From assembly GCF_900130125.1 (NCBI RefSeq), contig NZ_FQXY01000010.1, positions 1,178,001-1,242,000 on the forward strand: a stretch of DNA of 64,000 nt. The letters are read 5' to 3'. Shown here piece after piece: positions 25,596-32,643 of the stretch. A program made the position numbers and the translations under genes. The stretch comes from Bacteroides congonensis (GTDB lineage Bacteria; Bacteroidota; Bacteroidia; Bacteroidales; Bacteroidaceae). The stretch's first letter is position 1, and every line of letters begins with the position of its first letter. Under the pieces are notes generated by a model that searched no databases, was not told the origin of the DNA, and was given only the letters and a program-made list of their open reading frames with translations.

Positions 25596-27450
25596 GAAAA
25601 GAGGTTGTGTCAAAACGTTGGCACAACCTCTTTTATATTTTACAGTTCTGCTATATTTTCTTTTGGCTATGCTGCTTTTTCCTCATGCATTTGGCAACAA
25701 GTTGCTATATTCCAATTATATCGGGTTATAAATAGTCCCATAAACATATATTTGGCAACTGTAATGAGCCCCTTTCCTTCTTTTATCAGTTTAGCACACA
25801 TTTTTTTGATATTAAAGGCTATAGCAAAGAAAGCAAAGTCCATTGTAACCTTGTCTTCTCCCACATGCCGGAATCTTCTGTATGCCATGTTGTATTTCAT
25901 TTGTCCAAACACAGCCTCTGGTTCTATACACCTCCTGCCTCTATGCTTGATACCTTCTTCTGAGAGCAACCTTTCCCGTGCCTGCCGTTTGTATTGATTT
26001 AATCGGTGGTTGACTTCTATAATACGGTTCCCCCGAGCTTTAAAACAACTGCCACGCAAAGGGCAACCTTCGCATCTTTTTGCTTTATACCGGGCACTTT
26101 CGATGATGTATCCGCTCGCTGTCTTGTCACGTTTGGTTCCTATACGGTTCATGTGCTGTCCCATAGGACAAACGTAATAATCCTCTTGGGCATTGTAATG
26201 GAGACTTTCGGCATGGAACGGGTTGGGAGTATAACGAGGACGCTGTTCTTTATGGAAGTAATTGTACTTGATGAAGGCTTCTATCCCATTCTCCTGCATG
26301 AACCGGTAATTTTCTTCCGAACCGTAACCGGAGTCTGCCACACAGATATTCGGTAAACGGTTATAGCGGTACTGGAAAGAGTGGAAAAAAGGTATGAGGG
26401 TCAGTGTATCGGTAGGGTTGGGAAACAGACGGAAGTCTGTGATGAATTGGTTTTCAGTACCTATTTGCAGATTATATCCGGGTTTGGTCTGCCCGTTCTT
26501 CATGGCATCTTCTTTCATGCGCATGAATGTGGCACCAGGATCGGTTTTGGAATAGGAGTTACGTTCTCCAAGGGTATCAAGGTGATTGTTGTATTCTATC
26601 AGCTTGTCACGATACCCTTCAAGTTCCATGACCTGCTTCTTCTTTTTGCGCAGGGCTTTCTTTTCTTCCTTATCCTTTGTTGCAGGCTGGCGTTCCAGGG
26701 CTTCTTTAAGTTCATCCACTATGTCAGAGAGCCTGCAGGGAGTAAACTCCACGGATGTGTCTTTTATAGAGTTCTCCTGTGCAATGGCTTGATCCACCTG
26801 CTCCAAGAGAATACGGATTTTATCCATTAGTATCGTACGGTTCCGTTCGACTGTCTTGCGCCAGACAAAAGTATATTTGTTGGCTTTGGATTCAATCTTG
26901 GTGCCGTCGATATACTCTACATCAAGGCTGATGAAACCTTTATCGGCAAGGACAAGAACCAACTGGGTAAATACATTATTTATTTCCTCCTTTACACGGT
27001 TACGAAAACGGTTGATCGTGATAAAATCCGGATGCTCATTACCGGCAAGCCAAATATAATGAATGTCACGAAGGAGGTGCTTCTCTATTTTACGGCAAGA
27101 ATAGATATTATTCATGTAGGCGTAGATTATCACCTTAAGCATCATTTTAGGATGATAAGGACAACGGCCCGTTTCCTTATAAAGCTTCTTGAAACTCTCA
27201 AGATTGAGATTGTCAATAACAGCATTCACGATGCGGACTGGGTCGGTCGCAGCTATGTTTTCATCAATTCTTTGTGGAAAAAGAACGGTTTGGTTGGGAA
27301 TGTAAGGACGAAAATGTAACTTTGCCATAACGAAAAACTTTATACCTAAAGATACGAAAACTTTGGGTAATAACAAAGCCCGGGCTTGAGAAAGTCTGGG
27401 CTTTGCGCATAAAAAAAGGCTGTGTCAGCGTTTTGACACAACCTCTTTTC
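25596..27450 (-). mobile_element. IS1182-family insertion sequence
   Basis: 1855 bp bounded by perfect 22-bp inverted repeats (25596-25617, starting gaaaagaggttgtgtc, and 27429-27450) around one transposase gene. Both ends also fold into local hairpins (for example 25601-25613 with the reverse complement at 25621-25631), which probably block read-through transcription. I see no target duplication: the left flank ends GCATAAA and the right flank begins GTGGACC. The right end abuts base 27451, the 3' end of the tRNA-Met remnant. Confidence 0.9.
25667..27328 (-). CDS. IS1182-family transposase (DDE)
   Basis: 553 residues from MAKLHFRPYIPNQTVLFPQ; the frame extends 16 codons upstream but this start fits the family. 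The N-terminal helix-turn-helix (DUF772-like) is YHPKMMLKVIIYAYMNNIYSCRKIEKHLL. Catalytic acids: D in VEYIDGTKIESKANKYTFVW, D in ICVADSGYGSEENYRF, and E in RCIEPEAVFGQMKYNMAYRRF. A Cys cluster (CEGCPLRGSC) lies before the last block. The gene is intact with no frameshift, so the copy may be active. Confidence 0.93.
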   Translation of the reverse strand: MAKLHFRPYIPNQTVLFPQRIDENIAATDPVRIVNAVIDNLNLESFKKLYKETGRCPYHPKMMLKVIIYAYMNNIYSCRKIEKHLLRDIHYIWLAGNEHPDFITINRFRNRVKEEINNVFTQLVLVLADKGFISLDVEYIDGTKIESKANKYTFVWRKTVERNRTILMDKIRILLEQVDQAIAQENSIKDTSVEFTPCRLSDIVDELKEALERQPATKDKEEKKALRKKKKQVMELEGYRDKLIEYNNHLDTLGERNSYSKTDPGATFMRMKEDAMKNGQTKPGYNLQIGTENQFITDFRLFPNPTDTLTLIPFFHSFQYRYNRLPNICVADSGYGSEENYRFMQENGIEAFIKYNYFHKEQRPRYTPNPFHAESLHYNAQEDYYVCPMGQHMNRIGTKRDKTASGYIIESARYKAKRCEGCPLRGSCFKARGNRIIEVNHRLNQYKRQARERLLSEEGIKHRGRRCIEPEAVFGQMKYNMAYRRFRHVGEDKVTMDFAFFAIAFNIKKMCAKLIKEGKGLITVAKYMFMGLFITRYNWNIATCCQMHEEKAA

Positions 27451-27493
27451 GTGGACCAGCCTGGGCTTGAACCAGGGACCTCCAGATTATGAG
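27451..27493 (-). repeat. att site, left copy: displaced 3' half of tRNA-Met
   Basis: 43 bp identical to 38321-38363, covering the anticodon arm's 3' strand, variable loop, T arm and acceptor 3' strand of the tRNA-Met. Identity stops sharply at 27494. This is the chromosomal tRNA end displaced by integration of the element. Confidence 0.9.
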
Positions 27494-27785
27494 ACTCTAA
27501 TACTAACCTTGTATAAGGCAGATTGTCAACACATTAATTATCTCTATGTAAGTCCAGAGGTCAACAATAGGTCAACATTGAACTTACCCTGCAAAGTTAA
27601 TAATAATTCCTCATATCAAGAATTAAATCACTGTTTCTTATTATACCCAAATGCAGAATTTTATTTATATGTGTACCTGCTATGCTATATTTAAAACTTC
27701 GCTCCATGTATTATATTCTTCCACTGCTTCTTAGTACCTTTACTGTAGATAAATCAATTACCAACCTATTTATTGCTACACAAAT
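27494..27785. other. Left end of the element, no gene apparent
   Basis: 292 bp between att and the 57-aa ORF. It contains the arm-type repeat at 27559-27577 and otherwise A+T-rich sequence without a convincing frame. Confidence 0.6.
27559..27577. repeat. Integrase arm-type site, left end
   Basis: GGTCAACAATAGGTCAACA, two GGTCAACA units 11 bp apart; an exact copy is at 38198-38216 near the other end, in the same orientation. Presence at both element ends and outside the tRNA repeat is typical of integrase arm-binding sites. Confidence 0.7.
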
Positions 27786-27959
27786 ATGCAAGTAACACCA
27801 AAGAGGAATAACACAATTCACTATTTACCACAAGAGATTAAAGAAACCAAACTCACAGAAGTAACATACTTACCTATTACAAGGGAAATGTTAGAACAAC
27901 TATTCTCAAATTCAGCTAAGAAGAATAAGCATAAATTAGTTAAGAAGAGAAGGAGGTAA
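27786..27959 (+). CDS. Small basic hypothetical protein of the element
   Basis: 57 residues: MQVTPKRNNTIHYLPQEI, then KLTEVTYLPITREMLEQLF, ending in a strongly basic tail KKNKHKLVKKRRR. It is the only plus-strand gene-like frame in the element, at the end opposite the integrase. Codon use looks like the neighbours and the ORF ends 60 bp before the convergent lipoprotein gene. The basic tail suggests nucleic-acid binding. No family is recognised, and the short length means chance cannot be excluded. Confidence 0.4.
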   Translation: MQVTPKRNNTIHYLPQEIKETKLTEVTYLPITREMLEQLFSNSAKKNKHKLVKKRRR

Positions 27960-28021
27960 TTAATAAGGCAGCAAGTGGATGTTACTTCAAATGCTGCCTT
28001 TATTAATTCATAATGGTACCT

Positions 28022-28528
28022 CTATTCCATTCTGACGAACTCCATTACATAATTATATTTCTCTGTTTCTGTATTCTCATTCTTAAAGCGAAGTGCCAAT
28101 TTGTCTGATGTTAAATATTCTATAGTAGTATTCTCATCAGATTCAAAGAAGCCAGAAGCGGTGTTAGTCTTATTTATCGTTACAGTATTACCATTTATTG
28201 ATATGGTTTGATTACCATCATAAGTCAAAGAAAGGTTATGAGAACGGTCATAATCATAATAATACGAGTCTACAGAATATATATTATCTGATATCTTCTT
28301 AATAATCAGTTTGTAGCAATCACCACAACAGGGAGGATTAGGGGTATGAGTGTCATCCCAAGAGTCTTTATCTCCATCAGATTCATCCCAACCTGCATTA
28401 CGCACCAATCCCCAAGTTCCCTCTAACTGACTTACATCAATGTCATCATCGTCATCGCTACAAGCAACGAAATTTACACTCATAATAATGGCTACTATAG
28501 CCATACCAATAAATCTTAATGTCTTCAT
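28022..28528 (-). CDS. Lipocalin-like surface lipoprotein
   Basis: 168 residues, lipoprotein signal ending VACSDDDDD; the acidic run directly after the Cys is a Bacteroidota surface-export signal. The mature part opens SQLEGTWGLVRNAGW, a lipocalin-type GTW motif, then beta strands, a Cys pair (PPCCGDC) and a C-terminal strand YNYVMEFVRM. Small lipocalin-like domains bind hydrophobic or small ligands. It follows the 350-aa lipoprotein by 28 bp in the same operon and is the likely cargo of the element. Function unknown. Confidence 0.65.
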   Translation of the reverse strand: MKTLRFIGMAIVAIIMSVNFVACSDDDDDIDVSQLEGTWGLVRNAGWDESDGDKDSWDDTHTPNPPCCGDCYKLIIKKISDNIYSVDSYYYDYDRSHNLSLTYDGNQTISINGNTVTINKTNTASGFFESDENTTIEYLTSDKLALRFKNENTETEKYNYVMEFVRME

Positions 28529-28556
28529 CTTTGAATTGTTTTAGTTAATTAATAAA

Positions 28557-29609
28557 TTATATATTAGGGTTCACTTCATTATCGTCTAAATCACCACCGT
28601 TGAAATTCATATCAACATTCTCGTTTCCCATTGGAGTATCATCCTCTTTAACTCCTAAAGAAGAATCTGTAGTACCACCATTCACATTTATATTAATAGT
28701 AGTCAATACATTACGTTTGGCAGTAATTATCTTCTCAAACGTTTGGGTAGCTCCATTAGCCCGCTCCCATGTTAGTTGTATGGTAAAATCTTTGCTGTAC
28801 TTCTCTACTTGCCAACATTTATAAACCTCATAGAAGGTGTACATGGAAGAATATTCCAATATGTTATCGTCTGCTGATAGTTTAATATCAGAATTTATAG
28901 AACCGTTATTTGTATAAATATTATTAATAAATAATGTTCCGTCTACAGGTGGGTTTACTATAAATTTAATTCCAAAGGCTGTACGCTTTAAATCTATATT
29001 AGCAACTCCGTCTTTAGTAGGAGTATAATCGATTAGCTCGCCATAGAATCTATCTGTTTTAGGATAATTAAAGGATTCGTATTCCCATCTACCTTCAACA
29101 CTCGTTGTTCCTTCCTTTAATCCTTGCATTGGCGTAATCTGATTTGTTGTAGAAATATTGAACTTATTTTCTAAAATTCTACCTTCATATTTATGATTGA
29201 TACACCATGTATGGAATGGAGCATAATATGTTTCAATATCGTGATATAACGTATCAGTATCATTCTTTACCATAGAACATTCAAACTTATATTTATATCC
29301 ACCAATTAAAGAAATAGTCATATCTTCAATATTATCAAACAGTCCATAAGCATAATTCTGATAATTCGTATCTCCGTCCTTCTTATAGTACACATTAATC
29401 CCATATATCTTCTTTGGCGCAACTTCTGTTCTGCTTAAAGGAGTTTCAGAAGTGGAGATAAATTCTCCGCCCAAATTGAATGAGATAGTGTAGGTTTCTT
29501 GGTTAGTCTGCTCCTGTTCTTTAGGTGGTAGTTCATCCTCATTATTACTACAAGAGAATAGAGTACTACTTCCTAAGAGAAGCATACCAATTAATCTGAA
29601 TATCTTCAT
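28557..29609 (-). CDS. Fimbrillin-like surface lipoprotein (tentative)
   Basis: 350 residues, signal MKIFRLIGMLLLGSSTLFSC with acidic NNEDE after it. Beta-rich: TISFNLGGEF, a Thr/Arg motif ETPLSRTEVAPKKIYGINVYYKK as seen in fimbrillin-type lipoproteins where ISRT-like segments precede the first Ig-like domain, and VANIDLKRTAFGIKFIVNPPVDGTLFIN in the second half. It ends with an acidic Asn-rich tail (MNFNGGDLDDNEVNPNI). It may be a minor pilus or surface adhesin-like protein. First gene of the lipoprotein operon; its 430-nt leader carries a long structured RNA. Moderate to low confidence in the family. Confidence 0.5.
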   Translation of the reverse strand: MKIFRLIGMLLLGSSTLFSCSNNEDELPPKEQEQTNQETYTISFNLGGEFISTSETPLSRTEVAPKKIYGINVYYKKDGDTNYQNYAYGLFDNIEDMTISLIGGYKYKFECSMVKNDTDTLYHDIETYYAPFHTWCINHKYEGRILENKFNISTTNQITPMQGLKEGTTSVEGRWEYESFNYPKTDRFYGELIDYTPTKDGVANIDLKRTAFGIKFIVNPPVDGTLFINNIYTNNGSINSDIKLSADDNILEYSSMYTFYEVYKCWQVEKYSKDFTIQLTWERANGATQTFEKIITAKRNVLTTININVNGGTTDSSLGVKEDDTPMGNENVDMNFNGGDLDDNEVNPNI

Positions 29610-29799
29610 TGTAATAATCTGTTTGTGCTTCTACGTTCCTAATAGAGAGCGTTAATAATTGAGATATAAGTGTGAGGAACACAACACGGAGTTGCACACT
29701 TCTTTGACAAAGAACTGTTGAGTAGTAAAATAGACTGTCTGTTTCTTATATACCTGTATTTATGCCAACCTGTTCCCTATAGTTGGCTACTACATACAA

Positions 29800-30000
29800 G
29801 AAGCGTGGGAACTATCGAATATTACTGTACTGAGGCTCTCGACTGCCCTTACCCAATAATAAACAATAGCCCACGCCATATGATATATAGTTCACCTATT
29901 GAAGCGAATATATAACATTGACGTGAGCGTTCTTGCCTACTATCTTGGGTAATAGAATTGTCGAGATTCCAGTACAAGATAATATTTTAAACGCTCTTCG
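29800..30000 (-). ncRNA. Rod-shaped structured RNA or leader upstream of the lipoprotein operon
   Basis: Co-linear helices pair across about 190 nt: 29818-29824 with 29980-29986, 29827-29832 with 29970-29975, 29837-29843 with 29960-29966, 29849-29856 with 29945-29952, and 29870-29877 with about 29920-29928. Bubbles between them give an irregular rod like 6S RNA or the Bacteroidales-1/Bacteroides-1 motifs. On the minus strand a promoter at 30049-30079 would start the transcript near 30042, followed by a small hairpin CCTAA-TGTG-TTAGG (30018-30032 area). The rest of the gap 29610-30194 has no gene. It may be a separate RNA or the 5' leader of the lipoprotein operon. Confidence 0.6.
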
Positions 30001-30048
30001 TTAACTATGTCCCTTCAGCCCTAACACATTAGGTATCTGAAACTGCCA

Positions 30049-30079
30049 CAAAGTTACGAAAGATGTTTATATTTGCAAG
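30049..30079 (-). promoter_or_regulatory. Promoter for the structured RNA / lipoprotein operon
   Basis: Minus strand: -7 box TAACTTTG (30049-30056), 19-nt spacer, -33 CTTG (30076-30079; consensus TTTG). Good match in sequence and spacing to Bacteroides primary-sigma promoters. The lipoprotein ATG is about 430 nt downstream. Confidence 0.7.
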
Positions 30080-30127
30080 AACTATTGTTTATTAAATGTT
30101 GAGAGCTGTCTCTACTCAATAATTCAA

Positions 30128-30188
30128 GGTTGGTATGAAACTTGCCAAATCCCCATATAAGTAGAAATTCTGAACTTCCATACCAACC
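30128..30188. repeat. 10-bp inverted repeat after the recombinase gene
   Basis: GGTTGGTATG (30128-30137) and its complement (30179-30188), 41 bp apart, between the recombinase stop and the lipoprotein promoter. It could be the recombinase terminator or a recombination/binding site for it. Confidence 0.45.
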
Positions 30189-30194
30189 CAATTA

Positions 30195-30782
30195 TCAGAA
30201 GCTAAGACAATCATAGGTATTAAGTAATTCCTCTTGCCTTAATCCCAAGTATCTCTTAGTAATTGACACACTGGAATGATTGAATAGTTCCATGAACTTG
30301 ACAAGTGCAAGCTCCGAATTATCGTTATTCATGTTATAAACCTGTCTGCCAAAGGTCTTCCTAAGAGAATGACAACTGAAATTGCCTATATGCAACCTGT
30401 ACTTCTTCTTAATCTCCTTCAACATGACATTGATTCTCTGAACTGTGTACACTGTCCCCTTCTGACTTATCAATACAGGCGCATTTATGCCAACTGGATT
30501 TATATGCTCATAACAATCCCTAATATGTTGTTGTAGCTGCATGTTAATCCTAATTGTCCTTTGCTTCCCTGTCTTAATCTCTGTAATGGTAAATTCTTCT
30601 GCATCTAATATCTGATTCCACCTTAAAGCAAGAATATCAGAAATTCTTAAACCTGTGAAGCAACCTAAAGCAATAAGAAGTGACATCTTATAATTACTAT
30701 CCCTTGCCAATTTTCTTATTAGGTTCATTGCTTCGCTCCATTGCAGATAATCTGCTGTTGTACTTGAATATTTAAGTGACAT
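30195..30782 (-). CDS. Catalytic-domain-only tyrosine recombinase, FimB/FimE-sized
   Basis: 195 residues comprising only the catalytic domain: box I Arg in CFTGLRISDILALRW (about 41-55), the beta-strand Lys in IKTGKQRTIRI, HSLRKTFGRQ (HxxR), and NHSSVSITKRYLG with the second His and nucleophile Tyr. All catalytic residues are present. It lacks the N-terminal core- and arm-binding domains of integrases. E. coli FimB and FimE have the same size and invert a promoter. Here it lies just upstream of two surface lipoproteins, so control of their expression by DNA inversion is possible, though I found no convincing long invertible segment. It might instead assist excision. Confidence 0.85.
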   Translation of the reverse strand: MSLKYSSTTADYLQWSEAMNLIRKLARDSNYKMSLLIALGCFTGLRISDILALRWNQILDAEEFTITEIKTGKQRTIRINMQLQQHIRDCYEHINPVGINAPVLISQKGTVYTVQRINVMLKEIKKKYRLHIGNFSCHSLRKTFGRQVYNMNNDNSELALVKFMELFNHSSVSITKRYLGLRQEELLNTYDCLSF

Positions 30783-31184
30783 AACGTTCTGATTTATAGT
30801 GAAACTAATATAAGTGAATATTAATTTTAAACTGGAATATCTAACTTACTGATTATTAGCTAAACATTCACTAATTATCAAAGTGAATATTATACTACTG
30901 GCTATAGCTAATAAAGAGTACCTATATATAGTATATAGATACCCTTATTAGTACTTCATGTACTACCTCAACATAATAATTTGAAATATTGATATATAGT
31001 CCAAATAATCATGAAGAAGAATACAATAGGCGAAACTGCACATGCAATAAAGAACATAATAGTCCAAAATATAACAGCGAATAATGCTACTAACATAAAT
31101 CTTTAATTATTAATTAAGTAATGAATAAAATAAGGGACACCCTTATTATATGGATGTCCCTGTTAAATACTGTGTGTAATACCA
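30783..31184. other. A+T-rich control region with short repeats
   Basis: It holds the motif AAGTGAATATTA twice (near 30811 and 30878), an inverted GTGAAT partner near 30867, and an imperfect inverted repeat around 30909-30950 (TAATAA-rich arms of about 20 bp). These could bind the recombinase or a regulator. Apart from a doubtful 31-codon frame, no gene is seen. Confidence 0.45.
31129..31161 (-). terminator. Terminator of the DUF3871 gene
   Basis: Stem AGGGACA (31133-31139) with 31155-31161, followed on the minus strand by a T-rich tail. An overlapping alternative hairpin (AATAAGGG with CCCTTATT, 31129-31147) is mutually exclusive. Confidence 0.6.
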
Positions 31185-32201
31185 CTAACTAAGAAACCAT
31201 TGGTATTTGTCATCACCGTGTAAAGCGGAACATATCCCCGTTGCAAGTTCTGTAGCATTATAGGCTCTATCCAAGAATGAATCTATATAGCTACTCTTAT
31301 TTGCACCTGTGAGCAAGTTGTAGAACTTCCACATGGACAAGTCATTTCCCAAGCTGCCAAAGTTCTCGTCATTGATATACGCTTTAGCCACATTGTTAAC
31401 CTGTGTATCAGTAAGCAACATTTTAGGAATATCCTTTTGATAGCCTTGTGGTAATGACTGATAAAGTCTCATTCTTCCAAGTAACTGGCAGAACTGATGC
31501 TCTGTCATACTGGTATTGCCTAAAGACTGCATCAAATGTATGTGTTTGGCTGCATCGTATTTGTGGAACATCTCCAATACCGCTTGATATAAATCCCTTG
31601 TATTGGTAACTTCCAAGCAACTAAGATAACCGTCTGTAGATACACATAGATTTGTGCAAACCTTACAAGTAAAGCCAATAAACACTTTAAACCGCTCCGC
31701 ACCCTTCTTTGAATAAAGATTGGTGTGGTTATAAGCTCTGACACCGCCAATAGTAAGTGTTAGCCTGTTACCGTGTACTGTCTCATAGATAGTAGGAACT
31801 TCAATAACAAAAGCGCACCTCTCGTAATAGATAGTCTTGTCACTCTCTAATAACTGATTGGCGGGCTTATGTATGGCTTCAGGAATCCTGCCTTTGATTA
31901 CATGGCTTACACGAATATCTGGCAATTCAATTTGTTCACCGCTAAAGAATGTATTGGTTGCATCCTGTACCGCTTCGATAAAAGCCACATGAGATAATGT
32001 AGCTTCGTTATCTTTGGCAAATACAGGGATAATGCAATCATTCCGTAGATGTTCCAAACTGGCTTCAATCGTATTGGCTTCAATAAATAACGGGCGTTTC
32101 TGTTTGATAATTGGCTCTTCAATTATTACCGCTTCTTCTGCAAATTCACCAAAGTTTCTACTAATTCTCTGCACTGGCATAATCTGTAATGTTGATTCCA
32201 T
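31185..32201 (-). CDS. DUF3871 family protein
   Basis: 338 residues from MESTLQIMPVQRISRNFGEF; the frame extends 18 codons upstream without a better start. DUF3871 features are SHVAFIEAVQDAT, the conserved IRVSHVIKGRIPEAIHKP, and LTIGGVRAYNHTNLYSKKGAERFKVFIGFTCKVC with a Cys pair, followed by a helical C-terminus. The family is restricted to mobile elements of Bacteroidota. It resembles DUF932-type plasmid and phage proteins, whose role (replication or anti-restriction) is unsettled. Signature of a mobile element; function unknown. Confidence 0.8.
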   Translation of the reverse strand: MESTLQIMPVQRISRNFGEFAEEAVIIEEPIIKQKRPLFIEANTIEASLEHLRNDCIIPVFAKDNEATLSHVAFIEAVQDATNTFFSGEQIELPDIRVSHVIKGRIPEAIHKPANQLLESDKTIYYERCAFVIEVPTIYETVHGNRLTLTIGGVRAYNHTNLYSKKGAERFKVFIGFTCKVCTNLCVSTDGYLSCLEVTNTRDLYQAVLEMFHKYDAAKHIHLMQSLGNTSMTEHQFCQLLGRMRLYQSLPQGYQKDIPKMLLTDTQVNNVAKAYINDENFGSLGNDLSMWKFYNLLTGANKSSYIDSFLDRAYNATELATGICSALHGDDKYQWFLS

Positions 32202-32643
32202 AATCTGATAAATTATTAAGTTAATATGATTAGTAAATACTGCATTTGAGGACAAAATGAGGGCTTAACATGAAGTTCTATTCATTCACTTATCTTTGTG
32301 CATCTTTATATGTAGACATATACAAATCATTGATAAGTCCGCACATTTCAGAAGTTCAAAGCGTTTGTGGGCTGAATAGCGATTCATGTTATCCTTTCAT
32401 TTCTCCAATAATGGGTAAGGGGGACGTTAGGAGTAACAATAAAGCTTAGCGCATGATATACATCTGATATATGTCAGCCTGTTCACTGACAAATCAAATA
32501 TTTCACTCTATCACTGCATAAAGTTCAAATAGAAACACGACCTAAATCTTAAGAGCGGGGGTATGAATTTAGAGTACCCTATTCTTGGGTTGGGGTATAT
32601 AATAAGAAACTCCAAACCGTATTAGTGGTCTGGAGTTTTATTC
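32202..32643. other. Intergenic region between helicase and DUF3871 genes
   Basis: 440 bp without a gene. It contains a small palindromic stretch near 32456-32479 (TGATATACATC...GATATATGTCA) and the helicase terminator. No clear Bacteroides promoter stands out. Confidence 0.5.
32607..32638. terminator. Terminator of the SF2 helicase gene
   Basis: 12-bp stem with one mismatch (AAACTCCA-a-ACC 32607-32618 with 32627-32638), 8-nt loop, 6 bp after the minus-strand stop at 32644. Confidence 0.7.

Noticed and set aside
25596..27450. Target-site duplication of the IS1182 copy
   Set aside because: The flanks GCATAAA and GTGGACC do not match in any short direct repeat.
30128..30188. Invertible promoter bounded by the GGTTGGTATG inverted repeat
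   Set aside because: The 61-bp interval holds no clear promoter and is short for an invertible switch; kept only as a possible binding site or terminator.
31011..31106. 31-codon plus-strand frame (MKKNTIGETAHAIKNIIV...) in the gap upstream of the DUF3871 terminator
   Set aside because: Too short, no ribosome binding site seen, A+T-rich context where such frames arise by chance.
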